Source: an uncultured Eggerthellaceae bacterium (GTDB lineage Bacteria; Actinomycetota; Coriobacteriia; Coriobacteriales; Eggerthellaceae). From it: a stretch of 8,265 nt of DNA. The notes beneath the pieces are model-generated. The model saw nothing but the letters and a program-made list of their open reading frames with translations. It had not been told where the DNA came from and did no database searches. Positions within the stretch are counted from its first letter, which is position 1. Each line of letters starts with the position of its first letter. Shown in pieces: positions 1 to 7,091 of the stretch. The translations under genes were made by a program, and so were the position numbers. Where the stretch lies: contig CAJUSL010000004.1 in the NCBI GenBank assembly GCA_910589135.1, forward strand, positions 1 through 8,265, written 5' to 3'.

Positions 1-1877
<1,877 letters not shown>

Positions 1878-1948
1878 ACAGTCGTACTTTCCTGATCGCG
1901 CTTGCAGACCCATGGCGGTCATGGCCGACGGGCATCTTTTTCCAGGTA

Positions 1949-1954
1949 ATTATA
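1949..1954 (-). promoter_or_regulatory. Probable ftsH promoter -10 (TATAAT)
   Basis: The minus strand reads a perfect TATAAT in the hpt-ftsH gap. The predicted transcript start is near 1942, leaving a leader of about 65 nt with an AGGAAAG ribosome site before the ATG at 1877. The -35 region at 17-bp spacing (CCGATT) is weak. I see no CIRCE or other known heat-shock operator next to it. The element suggests ftsH can be transcribed separately from hpt; no clear terminator separates the two genes, so readthrough from hpt is also likely. Confidence 0.6.
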
Positions 1955-2000
1955 GTGGTTTTCCCCGCTGGAATCGGCCAGCGTTACCCAATTGTGTGCA

Positions 2001-2567
2001 CTACGCGTAGACTTTGGGGTCGAGTATGCACACCTCGGAGAGGTTGCGGTAGCGCTCGGCGAAGTCGAGGCCGTAACCCACGATGAAGTCGTCGCCGCAG
2101 GCGAAGCCCTGGTACTTGCACGAAATGTCGGCCTGGTCCCGCAGGTCCTTGCGCACGAGCGCCGCGATTTCCAACGAACGCGGGCCGCGCGATTCGAGGT
2201 TCTTGCTGATGAACTTCAGCGTGAGGCCGGAGTCGATGACGTCCTCCACGATGATGACGTGCCTGCCTGCGACGTCGTCGGCCAAATCCTTCTGGATGCG
2301 CACCATGCCCGAGCTGTGGACGCCGTTTCCGTAGGACGACACGCACATGAAGTCCATGCGGACGGGAAGCTTGATGGCGCGGGCCAGGTCGGCCATGAAG
2401 ATGGACGACCCGCGCAGAAGGCACACCAGCTCGATCTCCTCGCCGCGCGCCACGGCGTCGGCGTAGTCGGCGGTGATCTGCCGGCCCAGCTCGAGGACGC
2501 GCTGCGCTATCTGCTCCTCGGAGAAGAGCACGCGCTGGATGTCGTCGTGTACGGTGGGGCCATGCAT
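2001..2567 (-). CDS. hpt: Hypoxanthine phosphoribosyltransferase
   Basis: Purine salvage enzyme joining hypoxanthine (often also guanine) to PRPP to make IMP/GMP in the cytosol. It has 188 residues, normal for the bacterial 6-oxopurine PRTase family. Visible motifs: the LLRGSS loop (50-55), which contacts pyrophosphate; the flexible-loop region with SSYGNG (77-82); the PRPP-binding motif VIIVEDVIDSGLTL (104-117) with Glu108, Asp109 and Asp112; Lys140 in LVRK at the position of the purine-contacting lysine; and FIVGYGLD (161-168). There is no good Shine-Dalgarno before the ATG at 2567. A -10 element ends 6 nt upstream, so the mRNA is probably leaderless from this ATG. It lies between maf and ftsH on the same strand, matching the common tilS-hpt-ftsH neighbourhood. 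Confidence 0.96.
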   Translation of the reverse strand: MHGPTVHDDIQRVLFSEEQIAQRVLELGRQITADYADAVARGEEIELVCLLRGSSIFMADLARAIKLPVRMDFMCVSSYGNGVHSSGMVRIQKDLADDVAGRHVIIVEDVIDSGLTLKFISKNLESRGPRSLEIAALVRKDLRDQADISCKYQGFACGDDFIVGYGLDFAERYRNLSEVCILDPKVYA

Positions 2568-2573
2568 GGCTTC

Positions 2574-2601
2574 AGTGTATCACGTACGAGGGCAATGTCG
2601 G
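2574..2601 (-). promoter_or_regulatory. Probable hpt promoter, extended -10
   Basis: On the minus strand the -10 is TACACT (2574-2579), preceded by TGA (2580-2582), giving the extended form TGnTACACT. At 16-bp spacing lies CCGACA (2596-2601), four of six matches to TTGACA. The -10 ends 6 nt before the hpt ATG, so transcription should start at or within a base of the A of the start codon. The -35 sits inside a dyad-symmetric element, which makes regulation at this step plausible. Confidence 0.6.
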
Positions 2602-2623
2602 GGAAAGGCCCGACATGCCCTCG
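2587..2623. promoter_or_regulatory. Dyad over the hpt -35, possible operator
   Basis: A perfect 8-bp inverted repeat, ATGTCGGG (2595-2602) and CCCGACAT (2609-2616), is separated by 6 bp. The symmetry extends outward another 7 bp (2587-2593 with 2617-2623) after one unpaired A at 2594. The inner arm contains the hpt -35 hexamer, so a protein bound here would compete with RNA polymerase. No T-run follows on either strand, so it does not look like an intrinsic terminator. The right arm overlaps the first 9 bp of the 43-bp repeat. The binding protein is unknown. Confidence 0.45.
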
Positions 2624-2657
2624 CTCCGACGCGTCGTCGCCTCGAACTAACTCGCGC
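2615..2657 (+). repeat. 43-bp dispersed repeat, copy 1
   Basis: This block is identical, base for base, to the reverse complement of 7005-7047. It contains the 10-bp palindrome CGACGCGTCG near its centre. It lies in the maf-hpt gap. Read in the direction of maf transcription it has the same orientation that copy 2 has relative to the WYL gene. On the plus strand it holds a tiny 11-codon frame (MPSLRRVVASN then stop), which I do not regard as a gene. Its left end overlaps the hpt dyad and its right end enters the outer arm of the 120-bp palindrome. Confidence 0.85.
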
Positions 2658-2769
2658 GGCGGCGCAGGTAGTCGAGCGATTCTGCAGAACAAGAAAACCG
2701 TGGGAAAATAGATTCCCACGGTTTTCGCAGTTCGAAGCCAAGCGAGACACCTGCGGCCGCCGCGCGAGT
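2650..2769. repeat. 120-bp nested imperfect palindrome
   Basis: The outer arms are 2650-2669 (20 nt) and 2749-2769 (21 nt), complementary except for one extra G in the right arm. The inner arms are the terminator stem at 2693-2726. Both pairs share the same centre, between 2709 and 2710, so this is one symmetric element with a diverged middle (2670-2692 and 2727-2748 still show patches of complementarity). It resembles a miniature inverted-repeat element or a large intergenic hairpin. No target-site duplication is evident at its ends. Confidence 0.65.
2693..2726 (-). terminator. Intrinsic terminator downstream of maf
   Basis: A perfect 14-bp stem (2693-2706 with 2713-2726) encloses the 6-nt loop at 2707-2712. 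On the minus strand the GC-rich part of the stem is followed by TTTTCTTGTT, a T-rich tail, about 120 nt beyond the maf stop codon. It should end transcripts of the rlmD-tilS-maf operon and insulate hpt. The stem ends in A/T runs on both sides, so some activity on the plus strand is possible, though no gene needs it there. Confidence 0.8.
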
Positions 2770-2846
2770 GGATTTCTCGGCTTCTTTGGCTTTCAACTAC
2801 GCTCGTGGCATGTCAGGCCTCTCCCCTCCGCCGGCTTCAATCCCTG

Positions 2847-3530
2847 CTACCCCTTCAGGTCGGGAAACTCGCGCAGCAGGCGCTCGACGGGAAGCCCCAC
2901 GATGGTGTCGTAGGCGCCGTCGTAGCGGTCGACCAGCGCCGCGCCCTCGCCTTGGATGGCATAGGCGCCAGCCTTGTCGAACGACTCGCCTTTGCGCAGG
3001 TAGGCGGCGATCTCCTCGTCGGTCAACGGCTTGAACGTGACGCGGCTCATGTCCGCCAGCGTGCGGTAGGCCAGCGAGACGTCCTGCTGGGTGGGCGCCG
3101 CGATCATCCACAGCGACACCGCGGTGATGACCTCGTGCGTGGAATCCGCCAGCGCCTTCAGCATGCGCATGCCGTCGTCGAAGCCGCGCGGCTTGCCGAA
3201 GACCTCGCCGTCCTTCACCACCATGGTGTCGGCGCCGATGACGATGAAGTTCCCCACCGCCTGGTCGGCGAGCATCTCCTGCACGACGGCGCCGGCCTTC
3301 TGCTCGGCCAGCTTCTTCGCCGCCTCTATGGGGTCCATCAGCTGGTCGGCGTCCAGCGTCTCGTCGACGGGCGCGGAAGGCTTGCGCACCGTGAACTTCA
3401 CGCCGGCGTCCTGCAAAAGCTGGGCGCGCCGGGGGCTTCCGCTGGCCAGGACGATTTGGAACTGCATCGGCTGGGGCGCTTCGGGCTCGGCTTCGGGCGC
3501 CGCGTTCGTCTCGTTCGTTTCTTCGGTCAT
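2847..3530 (-). CDS. maf: Maf-family nucleoside triphosphate pyrophosphatase
   Basis: Cytosolic house-cleaning enzyme of the Maf/HAM1-like fold that hydrolyses dTTP/UTP or modified nucleotides to monophosphate and pyrophosphate; the substrate subtype cannot be fixed from sequence alone. It has 227 residues. Motifs: LASGSPRR (28-35), GADT with catalytic Asp101 (99-102), GKP (112-114), HEVITAV (132-138), SFDKAGAYAIQG (183-194) and GLP (212-214). Residues 1-21 are an acidic Glu/Pro/Ala-rich extension ahead of the usual start. The first ATG is preferred because AGGAGG lies 8 nt upstream and the ATG overlaps the tilS stop in an ATGA, implying translational coupling. An internal Met22 is the alternative. 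It is the last gene of the operon, followed by a terminator. Confidence 0.95.
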   Translation of the reverse strand: MTEETNETNAAPEAEPEAPQPMQFQIVLASGSPRRAQLLQDAGVKFTVRKPSAPVDETLDADQLMDPIEAAKKLAEQKAGAVVQEMLADQAVGNFIVIGADTMVVKDGEVFGKPRGFDDGMRMLKALADSTHEVITAVSLWMIAAPTQQDVSLAYRTLADMSRVTFKPLTDEEIAAYLRKGESFDKAGAYAIQGEGAALVDRYDGAYDTIVGLPVERLLREFPDLKG

Positions 3531-4675
3531 GCGCGGTTCCTCCTCGATCGAAATGCCGCCATGGGCTCGACGCGCACGCCGAGCTTGTTCGCGCTCACGG
3601 CAAGGTTTCCTTGTATGTTAGCAACGTAGCCGCCCTGCGGGATGCCGTCGTCGGCGAAACCGTCGAGCACGGCGGCCACCGAAGCGGCGTCCACGCGCTG
3701 GCCGGCGCCCAGCATCTCCTGCAGGAGCCGATGCACCACGCGGCGCTGGAGCGGCCGCAGCACGCAGCCGAACGAGGGCTCCAGCAAAAACCCTTCCGCG
3801 AAGTCGGCGTCTTCCAAAGGACGGCCGCCCTCGCCCGTGCGGCTGCCGTCAGGGGCGGCAACGTCGGCGGCCACCACGTCGTCGGCCATGGCCTCGAGCA
3901 TGTCGTCCTCGTCGGCGATCAGGTTCATCGTGCGCCCCAGCGTGGCGTCGAGCCCCTCGTTCCACGCGCGCGCCTTCGGCACGATCTCGTGGCGGACGTA
4001 GGCGCGGAAGCGGTCGGTGTGCGCGTTGGTGGCGTCCTCGCGCCACAGCCCGCCCGTGCCGGGGGCCGAAGCGTCGCCTGCGGCGGCCCCGCCGTCCGCG
4101 CCCGCCGCAAGCCCCTCCAAGTATGCGCGCAGGCCCTCCCGCGTGCAGTCGAGGAGCGGGCGCACCACGCGGCCGTTGCGGTACAGCATGCCGCGGAAGC
4201 CCCCGGGGCCGGTGCCGACGATCGAGCGCATGTAGAAGCTCTCGATGCGATCGTCGACGGTGTGCGCGGTGACGATCTTGCCCTGCGCCAGCGGAATGGC
4301 CTCGTGCTGGCACATGGAAAGGACGGCCTCCTCGGCCGCGGCGTAGCGCTCGCGGCGCGCCACGGCTTCCACGTTCTCGCCGCAGCGGGCGGCCTCGCCC
4401 GCCACGTCCACCTCGCAGGAGAACAGCGGAATGCCCAGCTCGTCGGCCAGGGCCGCCACGAAACGCGCGTCGTCGTCGGCGTCCTTGCCGCGCAGCTTGT
4501 GGTTCACGTGAAGCATGTCGAGCGCGCCCAGCCGACCCTCGTCGCGCAGGCGTGCCGCCAGGCGGGCGAGCGCCGTCGAGTCCGACCCGCCCGACACCAT
4601 GAGCAGCAGCGCATCGCCCTCCTGGACGAGCCCGCGCTCGGCGATGGTTTCCTTCATGCGTCCGTACGCGTCCAT
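3527..4675 (-). CDS. tilS: tRNA(Ile)-lysidine synthase TilS
   Basis: Converts C34 of tRNA(Ile2) to lysidine using ATP and lysine, so that AUA is read as isoleucine; essential in most bacteria. It has 382 residues. Visible: the N-type ATP-pyrophosphatase loop SGGSDST (28-34), HVNHKLRG (56-63), ENVEAVARRERY (100-111), TAHTVDDRIES (136-146) and a WREDATN segment (211-217) followed by RAYVRHEIVP (224-233). An Ala/Gly-rich stretch (190-209) interrupts the segment between YLEG and WRED and looks like a flexible insertion. The ATG at 4675 is chosen for fit to the family N-terminus and an AAGGAG 4 nt upstream. An in-frame GTG at 4723 overlapping the rlmD stop (GTGA) would add 16 residues and cannot be excluded. 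The stop overlaps the maf start by 4 bp. Confidence 0.95.
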   Translation of the reverse strand: MDAYGRMKETIAERGLVQEGDALLLMVSGGSDSTALARLAARLRDEGRLGALDMLHVNHKLRGKDADDDARFVAALADELGIPLFSCEVDVAGEAARCGENVEAVARRERYAAAEEAVLSMCQHEAIPLAQGKIVTAHTVDDRIESFYMRSIVGTGPGGFRGMLYRNGRVVRPLLDCTREGLRAYLEGLAAGADGGAAAGDASAPGTGGLWREDATNAHTDRFRAYVRHEIVPKARAWNEGLDATLGRTMNLIADEDDMLEAMADDVVAADVAAPDGSRTGEGGRPLEDADFAEGFLLEPSFGCVLRPLQRRVVHRLLQEMLGAGQRVDAASVAAVLDGFADDGIPQGGYVANIQGNLAVSANKLGVRVEPMAAFRSRRNRA

Positions 4676-4719
4676 GAGGCTCCTTCCGTTCGCATGCGGC
4701 AACAGGCCCGACCCCGTCG

Positions 4720-5919
4720 TCACGCGCCCTTCTTCAGTCCGACCACGCACTCGATGTGGTCGGTGTGCGGGAACATGTCCACCGGCTGCACCGCTTCGAT
4801 GGCGTAGCCGCAGCCCAGCAGGCGCCGCACGTCGCGCGCCTGGGTGTGCGGATTGCATGATATGTAGACGATGCGGTCCGACCCGAGGGATGCCGCAGCG
4901 TCCAAAAACTCGGGCGTCGAGCCCGCGCGCGGCGGGTCCATGAACAGCACCGTCAGCATGCCTTCGCCACGCGCAACGCCGCCCTTGGCGGCCGTGTCCC
5001 GCAGGAACTCGGTCGCGTCCGCGGCGACGAATTCGGCGCCTTCCACGCCGTTGTGCGCGGCGTTCTTGCGCGCGTCGCGGATGGACGACGCCTCGCTGTC
5101 GACGCCGACCAGGCGCACGCCCGGCACGCTTCCCGCCGCCACCAGCCCGATGGTGCCGGTGCCGCAGTACGCGTCGACCACCGCCTCGCCGCCGCGCAGG
5201 CACGCGAGGTCGATCGCGGTGCGGTACAGCACTTCGGTCTGCCGCGCGTTCACCTGGTAGAACGACTGCGACGAGACGCGGAAGCTCATGCCGCACAGCG
5301 TGTCCAGGATGAACCCGGGGCCGAAGAGCACCCGCTCCTTCTCGCCCAGCACCACGTTCGTCTGGCGCGCGTTGACGTTCTGCACGACCGTCGTGACCTG
5401 CGGCACGCGGCGCACCAGCTCGCGGCTAAACGACTTCGCATGGGGGAACTCGTCGCCGTTGGTGACCAGCGTGACCAGCACCTCGCCGCTCTCGTGCCCC
5501 ACGCGCACCACGACGTGGCGCATGAGGCCGCGCCCGGCGTCCTCGTCGTAGGGCTCGACGCCGTGCCTCTTCATGATGGACGCGACGGCGCGCACGACGC
5601 GCTGGGCGACCTCGTTCTCGAGCAGGCAGTCGTCGGCGGCCACGACCTGGTGGGTGCCCTTCGCGTACATGCCCGTCAAGACGTCGCGGCGGCCGCCCTT
5701 CCCGCGCCTGCCGGGCACGAGCGGCGACATGACCTTGTTGCGGTACCGGTACGGCTCGTCCATGCCCCTGACCGGCCGCACGCACGACGCGTCGGCAAGC
5801 CCCGCGAACAGCTCGGAAACGACCGCGTCCTTTGCGGACAGCTGTTCCTTGTATGGGACATCAAGATGGACGCAGCCGCCGCAGCGCCCGAATGCTGTAC
5901 AATTCTTCCCGCCTTCCAT
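4720..5919 (-). CDS. rlmD: SAM-dependent RNA uracil-C5 methyltransferase (RlmD/RumA family)
   Basis: Methylates carbon 5 of a uridine in RNA, probably 23S rRNA. It has 399 residues. N-terminal iron-sulfur ligands: Cys7, Cys13, Cys16 (C-x5-C-x2-C) and Cys98. Further motifs: YRYRNKV (57-63), QSFYQVN (218-224), SAM-binding DAYCGTGTIGL (249-259), MDPPRAG (327-333), catalytic nucleophile Cys355 in ISCNP (353-357) and base Glu390 in HIEC (388-391). The protein starts directly at the iron-sulfur motif with no TRAM domain, as in RlmC, so the target (U1939, U747 or another) is uncertain and the symbol is provisional. The ATG at 5919 is supported by the motif position and by a -10 TATACT 6 nt upstream, with no Shine-Dalgarno, implying a leaderless mRNA. 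It is the first gene of the operon with tilS and maf. Confidence 0.9.
   Translation of the reverse strand: MEGGKNCTAFGRCGGCVHLDVPYKEQLSAKDAVVSELFAGLADASCVRPVRGMDEPYRYRNKVMSPLVPGRRGKGGRRDVLTGMYAKGTHQVVAADDCLLENEVAQRVVRAVASIMKRHGVEPYDEDAGRGLMRHVVVRVGHESGEVLVTLVTNGDEFPHAKSFSRELVRRVPQVTTVVQNVNARQTNVVLGEKERVLFGPGFILDTLCGMSFRVSSQSFYQVNARQTEVLYRTAIDLACLRGGEAVVDAYCGTGTIGLVAAGSVPGVRLVGVDSEASSIRDARKNAAHNGVEGAEFVAADATEFLRDTAAKGGVARGEGMLTVLFMDPPRAGSTPEFLDAAASLGSDRIVYISCNPHTQARDVRRLLGCGYAIEAVQPVDMFPHTDHIECVVGLKKGA
5898..5903 (+). promoter_or_regulatory. Candidate WYL-gene promoter -10 (TACAAT)
   Basis: TACAAT on the plus strand would start transcription near 5910, giving a leader of about 56 nt before the ATG at 5966. 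It lies inside the first codons of the divergent rlmD, so the two promoters would overlap face to back. I see no convincing -35 at 16-18 bp. Short inverted arms TTCCC (5906-5910) and GGGAA (5921-5925) just downstream could be an operator half-site pair, but they are only 5 bp long. Confidence 0.35.
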
Positions 5920-5925
5920 AGGGAA

Positions 5926-5931
5926 AGTATA
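5926..5931 (-). promoter_or_regulatory. Probable operon promoter -10 (TATACT) before rlmD
   Basis: The minus strand has TATACT ending 6 nt before the rlmD ATG, the same spacing as at hpt. A start 7 nt past the element would fall on the A of the ATG. Possible -35 sequences at 17-18 bp (TTCGCG or TTTCGC) are poor. It lies in the 46-bp gap shared with the divergent WYL gene, so one bound protein could affect both directions. Confidence 0.55.
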
Positions 5932-5965
5932 CCGCCTCGGCGACCCCGCGCGAAAGCGAGCGACC

Positions 5966-6994
5966 ATGACGAAACCAAGCAAGCCGCGCATCCTGTACCT
6001 GCACCGCATCCTTGCCGAAGAGACCGACCCCGAGCACGGCCTGTCGCTTCCCGAGATCCAGGCGCGCCTGGCCGAGAACGGCATCTCGTGCGAGCGCAAG
6101 TCGCTGTACCGCGACTTCGACGCGCTGGACGCCGCCGGCATCAAGCTGGGCCGGCTGCGCACGCGCCCGGTGAGGTACTTCCTGGAAACGCGCCCGTTCG
6201 AGCCCGCCCAGATGACGCTGCTGGTGGACGCGGTGCAGACCTCGCGCTCCATCACGAAGAACAACTCGGCCACGCTGGTGCGCAAGCTGAAGAAGCTCGT
6301 GTCGAAGAACCAGGCCAGGTCGATCGACGCGCGCGTGCACGTCTCGGGCCGGGTGAAGATGCAGAACGAGAGCATCTTCCGCGCGGTCGACCTGATCCAG
6401 CGCGCCATTTCCGAGAAGCGCGACGTGTCGTTCGGCTACATGCGCTACGACGTGCGCAAGCGGCTGCGCGACGTGTCGCCGCACGACGGCAAGGACCGCG
6501 TGAAGACGCCGCTGCACCTGGTGTACAGCAACGAGAACTACTACCTGCTCGCCTACGACGAGCAGGCCGAAGACCACATCCGCAGCTACCGCGTCGACCG
6601 CATGCACAACATCCTGGTGCTGGGAAAGTCCGACAGGACGCACCGGCTCGACCCCGGCTTCGACATCGTCGCCTACGAGAGGCAGCTGCTCGACATGTAC
6701 AGCGGCCGGCCACAGGCGGTCAAGCTGCACGTCGCGGAAGAGCTCGTGGGCACCATGATCGACCTGTTCGGCGCCGAGAACGTCGAGTGCACGGAGGCGA
6801 AGGGCGTGAAGGAGGCCCCCGGCAGCGAGGCCGACAGGCGCTGGGCGAGCATGCATGTGAAGGTCGCGCCGAGCGCCGTCTTCTTCGGCCGCGTCGCGCA
6901 GTTCGGCGGCGACGTGCGCATCACCCACCCCAAGAAGGTCGCCGAGGACTACCAGGCCCACCTTCGGAAGGCCCTGGCCGCCCAGCAGCTGTAG
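5966..6994 (+). CDS. WYL-domain transcriptional regulator
   Basis: DNA-binding regulator of the HTH-WYL type, 342 residues. The N-terminal winged helix (about 5-75) includes LSLPEIQARL (26-35) and the recognition-helix-like RKSLYRDFDAL (44-54). A helical linker follows, with a Lys-rich stretch (98-114). The WYL domain spans about 135-215; its signature reads NYYLLAYDE (191-199), with Tyr replacing the Trp of the name, and SYRVDRM (207-213). The rest (about 230-342) fits the WCX C-terminal extension. WYL domains sense small or nucleic-acid ligands, but the ligand here is unknown. The ATG at 5966 has only a weak ribosome site, and it places the helix-turn-helix at the usual distance from the N-terminus. 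It is divergent from rlmD-tilS-maf, a typical arrangement for a local or auto-regulator. Confidence 0.92.
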   Translation: MTKPSKPRILYLHRILAEETDPEHGLSLPEIQARLAENGISCERKSLYRDFDALDAAGIKLGRLRTRPVRYFLETRPFEPAQMTLLVDAVQTSRSITKNNSATLVRKLKKLVSKNQARSIDARVHVSGRVKMQNESIFRAVDLIQRAISEKRDVSFGYMRYDVRKRLRDVSPHDGKDRVKTPLHLVYSNENYYLLAYDEQAEDHIRSYRVDRMHNILVLGKSDRTHRLDPGFDIVAYERQLLDMYSGRPQAVKLHVAEELVGTMIDLFGAENVECTEAKGVKEAPGSEADRRWASMHVKVAPSAVFFGRVAQFGGDVRITHPKKVAEDYQAHLRKALAAQQL

Positions 6995-7004
6995 GCATGC
7001 CAGG

Positions 7005-7047
7005 GCGCGAGTTAGTTCGAGGCGACGACGCGTCGGAGCGAGGGCAT
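7005..7047 (-). repeat. 43-bp dispersed repeat, copy 2
   Basis: Perfect inverted copy of 2615-2657. It begins 10 bp after the WYL stop codon, in the 97-bp gap between the convergent WYL and DHHW genes. Unlike copy 1 it is not flanked by the 120-bp palindrome arms or the hpt dyad, so the 43 bp is the conserved unit. No intrinsic terminator with a T-run is visible in this gap, although two convergent genes end here. The repeat may therefore supply a 3'-end function. Confidence 0.85.
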
Positions 7048-7091
7048 TTCCCGCCCATGGCGTGCCGAAAGCGAACGCGCCCGAACACGCG

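Noticed and set aside
1994..2033. 7-bp inverted repeat GTGTGCA/TGCACAC around the hpt stop codon, with CTACGCGTAG in the loop
   Set aside because: The stem is short, the loop is 26 nt and there is no T-run, so it is not a credible terminator. It is likely chance.
2615..2650. 11-codon frame MPSLRRVVASN inside the 43-bp repeat (also in copy 2)
   Set aside because: Identical in both copies only because the DNA is identical. No consistent ribosome site or promoter precedes both, and it is too short to judge as a gene.
2735..2792. AAGCCAA/TTGGCTT inverted repeat downstream of maf
   Set aside because: Seven-bp arms 44 bp apart with no tail. Weaker than, and partly overlapping, the concentric palindrome that better explains this stretch.
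4676..5296. Upstream extension of the tilS frame
   Set aside because: This part is the rlmD coding sequence read in another frame. TilS homology begins near 4675.
5920..6408. Upstream extension of the rlmD frame
   Set aside because: It is antisense to the WYL gene, and the family's N-terminal cysteine motif begins right after the ATG at 5919.
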